The position numbers and the translations under genes are program-made. Shown one piece after another: positions 1 to 5,736 of a stretch of 8,923 nucleotides of DNA. Source of the stretch: JAUIAI01 sp049680625 (lineage in GTDB: Bacteria; Pseudomonadota; Gammaproteobacteria; Burkholderiales; Burkholderiaceae_E); the NCBI GenBank assembly GCA_049680625.1, contig JBAUID010000142.1, positions 1 through 8,923 of the forward strand. Direction: 5' to 3'. How positions within the stretch are numbered: the stretch's first letter is position 1; each line of letters begins with the position of its first letter. Below the pieces are notes generated by a model, which worked only from the letters and a program-made list of their open reading frames with translations, was not told where the DNA came from and did no database searches.

Positions 1-30
1 GTAAGCTGAACCATCGGTTGGCAGTGGTTT

Positions 31-77
31 GGGTCTGCTTGGAGGTGGTTGGCTCTGCTTGGAGGTGGTTGGCTCTG
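31..77. repeat. G-rich 20-bp tandem repeat, about 2.3 copies
   Basis: Positions 31-50, 51-70 and 71-77 repeat with a 20-base period around a core reading TGCTTGGAGGTGGTTGG. The first two copies differ only at base 33/53, and the third copy breaks off. The plus strand is rich in GG doublets, so a weak two-layer G-quadruplex is conceivable but not shown. The repeat lies beyond the 3' end of the tRNA-Thr gene at the window edge. No reading frame or function is visible. Confidence 0.7.
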
Positions 78-96
78 GTTCGTATTGAACTGTGCT

Positions 97-121
97 AAAA
101 AGCAGTCGGCTGGAAAGCTGC
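97..121 (-). terminator. Possible weak terminator after tRNA-Thr
   Basis: On the minus strand, about 22 bases past the tRNA CCA end, GCAG (118-121) can pair with CTGC (102-105). Five T residues (97-101) follow directly. The stem is only 4 bp with a 12-base loop, so this is a marginal Rho-independent terminator. The T-tract and position after a stable RNA gene are the arguments for it. Confidence 0.3.
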
Positions 122-142
122 CTCTTAATTACAGAAATCAAA

Positions 143-218
143 TGGTGCTGGAGAGAGGAGTCGAACCCCCGACCTTCTCATTACGAATGAGCTGCTCTAC
201 CAACTGAGCTACACCAGC
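143..218 (-). tRNA. tRNA-Thr, anticodon CGU
   Basis: A full 76-nt cloverleaf including an encoded CCA (143-145). It has acceptor arm GCTGGTG/CTCCAGC, TA at positions 8-9, a D arm GCTC-AGTTGGTA-GAGC, anticodon loop TTCGTAA with anticodon CGT (plus-strand 183-185), and a T loop TTCGACT. The anticodon reads the threonine codon ACG. The body closely matches the proteobacterial tRNA-Thr(CGU) as I remember it, including the G27-A43 mismatch. Less usual is a U6-U67 mismatch in the acceptor stem, with G-U pairs 49-65 and 51-63 in the T stem. It lies 69 bases past the TauD-like gene on the same strand, but its own promoter suggests independent transcription. Confidence 0.97.
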
Positions 219-228
219 ACGGCCCGAA

Positions 229-237
229 ATTCTATCA
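229..237 (-). promoter_or_regulatory. Extended -10 promoter for tRNA-Thr
   Basis: On the minus strand the sequence TGATAGAAT is an extended -10 element: TGA followed by TAGAAT, 5 of 6 matching TATAAT. It ends 10 bases before tRNA base 1. A GC-rich discriminator (CGGGCC) follows, the kind typical of stringently controlled stable-RNA promoters. No good -35 hexamer is seen at 16-18 bases, which an extended -10 can tolerate. Stringent control is inferred from the discriminator only. Confidence 0.6.
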
Positions 238-287
238 GGTTGCCCGCATACTTGGTACGGCTGGCCGGGGTCGGCGCTACACGCCGG

Positions 288-1124
288 TTATTTGCCCGGC
301 CCGACAGGAACATCACCCTTCAGCGTAATCCGGTGCAACAGGCGGCGCTGGCCGTGGTAATCGTTTACTGGGTAGTGCAGGCAGCAGCGGTTATCCCACA
401 AAGCCAGGTCGCCAGCCTGCCACTTAAAACGGCAGGTGATTTCTTCACGGGTTTGTCGGCTAAAGAGAGTCTGTAGCAGGGCGGCACTGTCTTGTGTGCT
501 CCAGCCGTCAAAGTGGGTTGTATGCGCGGGGTTGATGTATAAGCTGCGGCGACCGGTTTCCGGGTGTACCCGCACTACCGGGTGGCAAGCCTGCAGTGCG
601 TCGGGCGCTGTACCAGTGCCGTGATCATTGATGCGTGGCACGCGAGTGGCTGACACGACTTTATTGCCTGCGCTGGAAATTGCCTTTAGCGGGTTAATGG
701 TCTGGGCCAGGCCTGTGGACAATGATTCGTACGCCGCGTACTGATTGGCGAATAAGGTGTCGCCACCAACGGCCGGAAGCTGTTTGGCATACAGCATCGT
801 CGCCATCGGCGGGCAGGCCTGGTAAGTGGTGTCGGAATGCCAGATGCCGCCAAAGTTGACGGTTTCATCTTCTTTTTTCAACACCTCGGTGATTTCGGGA
901 AAACCATCAATGCCTTTAAGAAATGGGTACTGATCGGGTTCCCCGATCTGGCGGGCAAAACGCATTTGTTCGGCTGGCGTGATGTCCTGGCCGCGGATAA
1001 ACACAACCTGGTGGGTCAGCCATGCCTTGCGCAAGGCGTTGACTTGTTCGGCATTCAGGCCAGAGGCAAGGTCAATGCCGGTGACGATGGCACCAATCTG
1101 GCTGGTCAGGGGTTCAACTTTCAT
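288..1124 (-). CDS. TauD/TfdA-family Fe(II)/2-oxoglutarate dioxygenase
   Basis: A cytoplasmic non-heme iron oxygenase of 278 residues, close to the TauD length of about 283. The family couples oxidative decarboxylation of 2-oxoglutarate to hydroxylation of a substrate such as taurine, 2,4-D or alkyl sulfates. The iron-binding triad is visible: His96 and Asp98 in WHSDTTY, and His250 in CLHYPVNDYHG. Arg265 (in LLHRITLKG) is positioned to bind the 2-oxoglutarate carboxylate. GGDTLF (120-125) is another family hallmark. All key residues are present, so it should be active. The substrate cannot be read: no sulfonate transporter or other taurine gene is nearby. The ATG at 1124 starts where TauD homologs start but has no clear Shine-Dalgarno. 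It follows the amidase by 60 bases on the same strand and is probably the last protein gene of that unit. Confidence 0.93.
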   Translation of the reverse strand: MKVEPLTSQIGAIVTGIDLASGLNAEQVNALRKAWLTHQVVFIRGQDITPAEQMRFARQIGEPDQYPFLKGIDGFPEITEVLKKEDETVNFGGIWHSDTTYQACPPMATMLYAKQLPAVGGDTLFANQYAAYESLSTGLAQTINPLKAISSAGNKVVSATRVPRINDHGTGTAPDALQACHPVVRVHPETGRRSLYINPAHTTHFDGWSTQDSAALLQTLFSRQTREEITCRFKWQAGDLALWDNRCCLHYPVNDYHGQRRLLHRITLKGDVPVGPGK

Positions 1125-1184
1125 GGCAATGAGACCGCGGTTGGTTAAAACGTTTATTAAGTCGTTTGATTTATTTCTGATGAC

Positions 1185-2651
1185 TTATGTCGCCAGGCTG
1201 TTGTAAAAATCGATCGATGCAGTAAGCACGCCCGAATCATCCTGCGGCTTACCGATCAGTTGTATTCCGGTCATGTCGACCGCGTTGCCATCATTGGTCG
1301 ATGCCGGGATGGGCAGGTTCATTGCCGGCAGGCCGGCCATTGTTGGTACCAGGACCACTTCCATCCAGCGGTGATAAGTATCCATTGGCTTGCCGTTGAT
1401 TTCCTTGGGCCAGTCGGTTTGTACGTCAAACGGAAATACCTGGGCAGTGGGCATCACAAGAAAATCCCAGGTCTCGAACATTTCCACCATGGACAAATAG
1501 AAACTGGTTCGGGTTACCGATGCCTGGAAGAAATCAGCAGCGCTGGCACCAGCCGCGTTTTCGGCTTCCCAGATCACTGCGGGTTTCACCAGGGCACGGT
1601 GTTCGGGGTTTGCAATTAATGCGCCAAGGTTACCGCCCTGGATGCCTGCCCGCAGTACCAGCCACGATTGCCATAATGCTTCGGGTTTGAAGTTCAGGCT
1701 GACCGGCTCAACACAGGCCCCTAATGATTCGAGTTGCTTCACCCCGATCTGACAACGCTCAACAACCCCGGGTTGCATTGGCAGATAGCCATCAAGGTCA
1801 GCCAGCCAGCCGATTCGTTTGCCCGTTAACGGGCGACTGTTGGGCGGTTGGTAGCTGGCCAGAGGAACAAATTCGCTGCCGTCGCCAGCCAGCGACAGGG
1901 GGGCCCTGACAGTTCGCCCGGCCTGGGTGGCGAGCAGGCGAGCACAGTCCTGCGGGCTGCGACCCATCGGACCTTCAACCCCCAGTTGTTGCACAAATTG
2001 GTCCGGGCTGGGCGCGCCAGGTACCCGGCCGGCGCTGGGGCGAAATCCGTAAATGCCGTTAAAAGCCGCCGGATTACGCAGCGAACCCATCATGTCACTG
2101 CCATCGTTGACCGGCAACAGATTCAGGGCCAACGCACTGCCCGCTCCGCCACTGGAACCGCCCGCACATAATTTTTCGTTCCAGGCATTGCGGGTTGCCC
2201 CGTAAACGTCGTTGTAGGTTTGCGAGCCAAGGCCAAATTCCGGGGTATTGGTTTTGCCAATAAAGATGGCGCCTTCATCGCGCAGTCGGCCAACGCTGAC
2301 CATGTCTTCGGTTGGCACAAAGTTTTCAAAGAGTTTTGAGCCCCGGGTGGTCACAATCCCACGGGTCAGCATCAGGTCTTTAGGTGCCTGTGGAATGCCA
2401 TGCAGCCAGCCCCGGCTTTTCCCCTGGGCCAGTTCCTGATCGGCAGTTTTCGCCTGTGCAATCAAATCGTCGTCGTCTTGCAGCGCGACAATGGCGTTGA
2501 AGCGCGGGTTAATGGCATGGATACGCTCGAGAAAAGTGCGCATAACTTCAACACAGGAGACGCGCTTGCTTTGAATAGCGGCAGACAGTTCCAGTCCGCC
2601 CATTGCGGTAATTTCATTTGTCTCTGGAACGGTTTGATTCACAGGGTGCAT
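1185..2651 (-). CDS. Amidase-signature family hydrolase
   Basis: A Ser-cisSer-Lys amidohydrolase of 488 residues that hydrolyses a carboxylic amide to acid plus ammonia or amine. The catalytic set is complete: Lys91 in APKDLM, Ser166 in the GGSSGG loop, and nucleophile Ser190 in DMMGSLRNPAAF. The 24-residue Ser166-Ser190 spacing equals that of the family. The usual GGS before the nucleophile reads MGS here, a variant I recall from a proteobacterial amidase branch. There is no signal peptide, so it is cytoplasmic. GatA is unlikely because no gatB or gatC is adjacent; the substrate is unknown. The ATG at 2651 was chosen because the family's N-terminal helix (NEITAMGGLELSAAI) begins just after it. 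Upstream ATG 2729 would add a stretch read out of the SDR gene. The start lies inside the SDR 3' end (38-base overlap), with only a weak AGAGA as ribosome binding site. Confidence 0.93.
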   Translation of the reverse strand: MHPVNQTVPETNEITAMGGLELSAAIQSKRVSCVEVMRTFLERIHAINPRFNAIVALQDDDDLIAQAKTADQELAQGKSRGWLHGIPQAPKDLMLTRGIVTTRGSKLFENFVPTEDMVSVGRLRDEGAIFIGKTNTPEFGLGSQTYNDVYGATRNAWNEKLCAGGSSGGAGSALALNLLPVNDGSDMMGSLRNPAAFNGIYGFRPSAGRVPGAPSPDQFVQQLGVEGPMGRSPQDCARLLATQAGRTVRAPLSLAGDGSEFVPLASYQPPNSRPLTGKRIGWLADLDGYLPMQPGVVERCQIGVKQLESLGACVEPVSLNFKPEALWQSWLVLRAGIQGGNLGALIANPEHRALVKPAVIWEAENAAGASAADFFQASVTRTSFYLSMVEMFETWDFLVMPTAQVFPFDVQTDWPKEINGKPMDTYHRWMEVVLVPTMAGLPAMNLPIPASTNDGNAVDMTGIQLIGKPQDDSGVLTASIDFYNSLAT

Positions 2652-3672
2652 AGTGTTGTCTCTGGGTTCTCGGTGCTGGCAGCTCGCGCAACGTGTCTGC
2701 CACGGTTGGATATCGTAGCCGGATACCAAACTCCTGGGTTAAGCGGTCGTTGCTTAGCTGACGCGACTCACTCATAAACGACCAGGCCATTGGGCTAACC
2801 TCGGAACGAACCTGTTCAGCGCTCAGCCGTGGTGGTCGGGGCAGGTCAAGGGCATCAGCAATCTGGTCGAAGTAGTCGCCCATTTTCAGGCGTTGACCAT
2901 CACTGGCAATATAAGTTCGGGCCGCACGCCCACGGAACAGGCCAAGCCACAGAATTCTGGCCAGGTCGCTGGCGTGAATATGGCTGCTGAAACTATCGGC
3001 TGCGGCTTCCAGGCAGGGCTGGCTACGCTCGAATCGCGCGAGCGGCAAACGATCTGCGGCGTAAATACCGGGCGCGCGAAAAATGCTGCCTGCGACTCCC
3101 CGACCTGGTTGGCAATTGTATCGATTGCCACCGGTGCGGCTCGGTCGGGTAAAGCGGCGAACCAGTATCTCAGCGGCCATACGCCGTTTGGCTCGCTGGC
3201 TTTGAGGGTTTGGATAATCGGTTTCCGTTAGCAGGCGCCCGCCGGCATCACCAAACACCCCGGTTGTGCTGGTGTAAGCCAGGCGACGCGGTGCGGCGAA
3301 CCTGCCGCCACCAGCCCGCCGCGAAATGCAGGCGCGACGCAGGCCGGACGGTTTTAATGTGCGGCACAAGCTGGCGGCGAGACGCGGATCACCGTTGCGG
3401 GCAGCGTCTGGCGGTGCAAGGTAAACCAGGTAGCTGGCCAACGCCTCAAGGCGCCGTCGGCGTCCCGGTTCGTCCAGGTCAAACGCTATCGCCCGGCCAC
3501 CGGCGTCGCGAATCTGCTGTTGCTGATCTGCTCGCCGGCTGGTCGCAACAATATTTACCCGTTGAGCGTACTGCCGGACCAGTCGCAGGCCAACATCGCC
3601 ACAACCGATAATGACGATTCGAAGTCGCCGAAACCGGCGAGGCAGAGGTGGGGCAGGGCTGATACCGGACAT
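2614..3672 (-). CDS. Atypical SDR / NAD-dependent epimerase-like protein, YeeZ type
   Basis: A 352-residue cytoplasmic protein with an N-terminal Rossmann fold. The dinucleotide motif IIGCGDVG lies at residues 21-28, followed by a strand ending at ATSR (43-46). Further family marks are YTSTTGVFGD (133-142), APGIYAADRLPL (200-211), HIHASDLAR (231-239), KMGDYFD (263-269), and a C-terminal LRYPTVADTL. The usual YxxxK catalytic pair is missing, as in the YeeZ-like atypical branch, so NAD(P) binding is likely but the reaction is unknown. Two Arg-rich stretches (about 104-130 and 170-197) seem longer than in relatives. The start at 3672 fits the Rossmann strand; upstream in-frame sequence reads back into the divergent gene. 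No Shine-Dalgarno is seen. It is first in the minus-strand run, and its last 12 codons overlap the amidase. Confidence 0.85.
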   Translation of the reverse strand: MSGISPAPPLPRRFRRLRIVIIGCGDVGLRLVRQYAQRVNIVATSRRADQQQQIRDAGGRAIAFDLDEPGRRRRLEALASYLVYLAPPDAARNGDPRLAASLCRTLKPSGLRRACISRRAGGGRFAAPRRLAYTSTTGVFGDAGGRLLTETDYPNPQSQRAKRRMAAEILVRRFTRPSRTGGNRYNCQPGRGVAGSIFRAPGIYAADRLPLARFERSQPCLEAAADSFSSHIHASDLARILWLGLFRGRAARTYIASDGQRLKMGDYFDQIADALDLPRPPRLSAEQVRSEVSPMAWSFMSESRQLSNDRLTQEFGIRLRYPTVADTLRELPAPRTQRQHYAPCESNRSRDK

Positions 3673-3677
3673 CGGGT

Positions 3678-3684
3678 GATAATA
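3678..3684. promoter_or_regulatory. AT-rich box in the 66-bp divergent intergenic region
   Basis: The divergent genes starting at 3672 (minus) and 3739 (plus) are separated by 66 bases. The only AT-rich patch near the SDR start reads GATAAT on plus (3678-3683, 5 of 6 to TATAAT) and TATTAT on minus (3679-3684). It could serve as a -10 in either direction. No -35 match is convincing. If it drives the SDR, that mRNA would be nearly leaderless. Confidence 0.3.
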
Positions 3685-3725
3685 CGGGGATTCAGACCCG
3701 CAAGCGCGGCAAAAAGACTCAGTAC

Positions 3726-3730
3726 AGGAA
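3726..3730 (+). promoter_or_regulatory. Ribosome binding site that decides the reductase start
   Basis: AGGAA lies 8 bases before ATG 3739 but only 2 bases before ATG 3733. The spacing favours 3739, which begins MAFQVTVQPS and gives the ferredoxin domain its normal N-terminus. The longer in-frame reading back to 3520 lies inside the SDR gene and is not credible. Confidence 0.7.
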
Positions 3731-3738
3731 AGATGAAC

Positions 3739-4773
3739 ATGGCATTCCAGGTTACGGTTCAACCCAGTGGAAAGACATTCGAGGTTCCGGAAGGGCAGTT
3801 TGTGCTCGACGCCGCGCTGGCACAAAACGTCGTACTACCTTACGGCTGTAAAGACGGTGCCTGCGGCTCGTGCAAATCAAAGGTGATGGAGGGGGCAATT
3901 GACCAGGGGCCGCATGCGGCCGGTGCGCTAAAACCGGCAGAGGCAGCACAGGGTTTTGCCCTTTTGTGCTGTGCCAAGGCATTGGACAACCTGGTAATCG
4001 AAGCCCGGGTAATCGATGGTGTCGGCGACATTCCCTTACGCAAGATGCCGAGCCGGGTGGCGTCGATTCAAACCGTTGCCCCCGATGTTGTTGTTGTCCG
4101 ACTCCAACTGCCGGCCAATGAGCGGCTGCAGTTTCTGGCTGGACAATACATCGAACTATTACTACGCGATGGCACCCGCCGTGAGTATTCAATGGCGACG
4201 GCACCGCATGATGCGGATCAGCTGGAACTGCATATCCGCCACATGCCGGGCGGCAAGTTCACTGATACCGTCTTTGGTGTGACCAGCCCGCCAGTCAAGG
4301 AAAAATCTATTCTCCGCATTGAAGGCCCGATGGGCACGTTTTTTCTCAGGGAAGATAGTGACAAGCCAATCATCATGGTGGCCAGTGGTACCGGGTTTGC
4401 GCCGATCAAAGCCATCGTCGAGCACATGATTTTCAAAGAAATTCACCGGCCAGTCACCCTGTATTGGGGCGGCAGGCGTCCGCATGATCTGTACTGCCAT
4501 GCTTTATGTGAACAATGGGCCGCCGACTTGCCGCATTTCACTTACGTGCCGGTAATTTCTGATGCCTTGCCCGAAGATAACTGGTCGGGCCGGACCGGAT
4601 TTGTTCACCGCGCAGTAGTTGACGACTGGCCTGACATGTCCGGCCACCAGGTTTATGCCTGTGGTGCGCCGATTGTGGTTAACTCTGCCCAGGACGAATT
4701 TATCGCCAGTTGTCAGCTGCCGGCGCAAGAGTTTTATGCTGATTCATTCACAACCGAGGCGGATGCCGCATGA
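3739..4773 (+). CDS. 2Fe-2S ferredoxin/FAD/NAD(P)H reductase, CDP-6-deoxy-glucoseen reductase-like
   Basis: A 344-residue cytoplasmic electron-transfer flavoprotein that passes electrons from NAD(P)H via FAD to a plant-type 2Fe-2S centre. The N-terminal ferredoxin domain (1-90) holds Cys37, Cys42, Cys45 (PYGCKDGACGSC) and Cys77 (LLCCAK). The FAD-binding barrel (about 102-205) has RREYSMA (148-154) where RxYS contacts flavin. The nucleotide domain (about 208-344) has ASGTGFAPIKAI (215-226), ACGAP (307-311), and a C-terminal FYADSF. Relatives in proteobacteria are commonly named CDP-6-deoxy-delta-3,4-glucoseen reductase (AscD/E3). No deoxysugar gene is nearby, so a general oxygenase or dehydratase reductase is just as possible. 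It overlaps the lyase by 4 bases (ATGA), implying translational coupling. Confidence 0.92.
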   Translation: MAFQVTVQPSGKTFEVPEGQFVLDAALAQNVVLPYGCKDGACGSCKSKVMEGAIDQGPHAAGALKPAEAAQGFALLCCAKALDNLVIEARVIDGVGDIPLRKMPSRVASIQTVAPDVVVVRLQLPANERLQFLAGQYIELLLRDGTRREYSMATAPHDADQLELHIRHMPGGKFTDTVFGVTSPPVKEKSILRIEGPMGTFFLREDSDKPIIMVASGTGFAPIKAIVEHMIFKEIHRPVTLYWGGRRPHDLYCHALCEQWAADLPHFTYVPVISDALPEDNWSGRTGFVHRAVVDDWPDMSGHQVYACGAPIVVNSAQDEFIASCQLPAQEFYADSFTTEADAA

Positions 4774-5615
4774 AGACTGAAGACAATGCCCTGGTTGCAC
4801 CACGGTCCTGGTTATTTGTGCCCGGTGATCGCCCCGAGCGCTTCGACAAAGCTGTATCCAGCGGTTGTGATGCGGTCATCCTCGATCTTGAAGATGCCGT
4901 GGCTGCCGCGTCACGTCCGCAAGCCACTGACAATGTCATCCGCTGGCTCGGGGAGCGCGAACCGGATACGGGGCCGCAGCTATGGGTGAGGGTGCCGTCA
5001 CCTGACGAGATCACCGACGACTTGCGCACCCTTGCTGCTCTGCCCGCCCTCAACGGGCTGGTCCTGCCCAAGGTCGAATCAGCCGGCCAGGTAACGCCGT
5101 GGCCGGTGCCGGTAATGGCCCAAATTGAAACTGCGATTGGCGTGCTAAAGGCAGCCGATATTGCGGCTAACGGTGGCGATCACCTGGTGGCGCTGGCCCT
5201 GGGCACTGAAGATCTTGCCTTGTCGCTCCAGTGTTTGCCGGATGCTGCCGGTATGACTGGTTCGGCTCAGCAAATGGTTCTGGCGGCCCGTGCCTATGGC
5301 AAGTTTGCCTATGCGTGCCCCGGCTCTATTGCGGTATTTCGTGATCTTGATGCCTGGGAAGCCATTCTTCTGGCGGGCCGGGGGCTTGGCTCGGATGGCG
5401 CCTTGTGTATTCATCCAGCGCAAATTGACAAGGTCAACCAGATGTTTTCCCCCGACGCCCAGGAAGTTGAGCAGGCGCGTCGGGTGGTTGCGGCTTTCGA
5501 AGCTTCGCTTGCGGCGGGTCAGGCTGCGGTTCAGCTCGATGGTCGTATGCTTGATGCGCCGGTTGTCGAACGCGCGCGTCGCCTGGTGCAGCGCGCGCAT
5601 TGGTTTGCTGCATAG
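4770..5615 (+). CDS. CitE-like CoA-ester lyase (HpcH/HpaI aldolase/citrate lyase beta family)
   Basis: A 281-residue cytoplasmic TIM-barrel lyase of the family that cleaves or forms acyl-CoA C-C bonds (citryl-CoA, malyl-CoA, citramalyl-CoA). It opens with SWLFVPGDRPERFDKA (13-28), then LDLEDAV with Glu41 and Asp42. Arg74 lies in WVRVPS and LPKVES in 99-104. Mg-binding candidates are Glu120 in QIET and Asp148 in GTEDLALS. CIHPAQI (213-219) is the usual C-terminal motif. Length and motifs match a stand-alone CitE-like protein. No citrate lyase alpha, gamma or accessory genes are present, so a true citrate lyase is unlikely; a malyl- or citramalyl-CoA-type lyase is the best guess. GAGG at 4756-4759 lies 10 bases before the ATG. 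Its last codons are the first copy of a 13-bp triplicated repeat. Confidence 0.9.
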   Translation: MKTEDNALVAPRSWLFVPGDRPERFDKAVSSGCDAVILDLEDAVAAASRPQATDNVIRWLGEREPDTGPQLWVRVPSPDEITDDLRTLAALPALNGLVLPKVESAGQVTPWPVPVMAQIETAIGVLKAADIAANGGDHLVALALGTEDLALSLQCLPDAAGMTGSAQQMVLAARAYGKFAYACPGSIAVFRDLDAWEAILLAGRGLGSDGALCIHPAQIDKVNQMFSPDAQEVEQARRVVAAFEASLAAGQAAVQLDGRMLDAPVVERARRLVQRAHWFAA

Positions 5616-5640
5616 GTTTGCTGCTTAGGTTTGCTGCATA
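5602..5640 (+). repeat. 13-bp triplicate over the lyase stop codon
   Basis: Three tandem copies of GGTTTGCTGCATA lie at 5602-5614, 5615-5627 and 5628-5640; the middle copy has TTA in place of ATA at its end. The first copy encodes the C-terminal FAA and leads into the TAG stop (5613-5615). Because 13 is not a multiple of 3, TAGs at 5613, 5626 and 5639 fall in the three different frames. Confidence 0.95.
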
Positions 5641-5648
5641 GATTTTTA

Positions 5649-5666
5649 CGACGGAATTCGCCGTCG
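5649..5666. repeat. Perfect inverted repeat between lyase and mscS-type gene
   Basis: CGACGG (5649-5654) and CCGTCG (5661-5666) form a 6-bp stem with a 6-base loop. No T-run follows on either strand, so it is not a classical terminator. It could be a protein-binding site or a small RNA hairpin. Confidence 0.45.
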
Positions 5667-5721
5667 GTGTGGGGTTTGCCGTACGCTTGTCTCATTGTGA
5701 CGTTTCGGCGGACCGAATGCT

Positions 5722-5730
5722 TGCTAGTAT
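5722..5730 (+). promoter_or_regulatory. Extended -10 element before the MscS-family gene
   Basis: TGC-TAGTAT is a TGn extended -10 (4 of 6 to TATAAT) ending 6 bases before the ATG at 5737. Transcription would start at or very near the A of ATG, and no Shine-Dalgarno exists upstream. A leaderless or nearly leaderless mRNA is therefore plausible. No good -35 is visible. Confidence 0.35.
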
Positions 5731-5736
5731 CTGACA

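Noticed and set aside
272..286. CGGCG-CTACA-CGCCG as terminator of the dioxygenase gene
   Set aside because: A 5-bp perfect stem, but the minus strand continues with ACCCCGG and no T-tract.
2652..2729. 26-residue N-terminal extension of the amidase
   Set aside because: It is the SDR gene read in another frame; the family's N-terminal helix starts shortly after the ATG at 2651.
3210..3611. 133-residue plus-strand reading frame
   Set aside because: It is antisense to the SDR Rossmann region, Arg/Cys/His-rich and motif-free, as expected of a shadow frame in GC-rich DNA.
3520..3738. 73-residue N-terminal extension of the reductase
   Set aside because: It lies inside the SDR gene on the other strand; the ribosome binding site at 3726 and the ferredoxin-domain start favour 3739.
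3673..3825. 51-residue N-terminal extension of the SDR
   Set aside because: It is antisense to the start of the divergent reductase gene, and the Rossmann strand begins about 18 residues after ATG 3672.
5649..5666. Hairpin as terminator of the lyase gene
   Set aside because: The 6-bp stem has no T-run on either strand; kept only as an inverted repeat.
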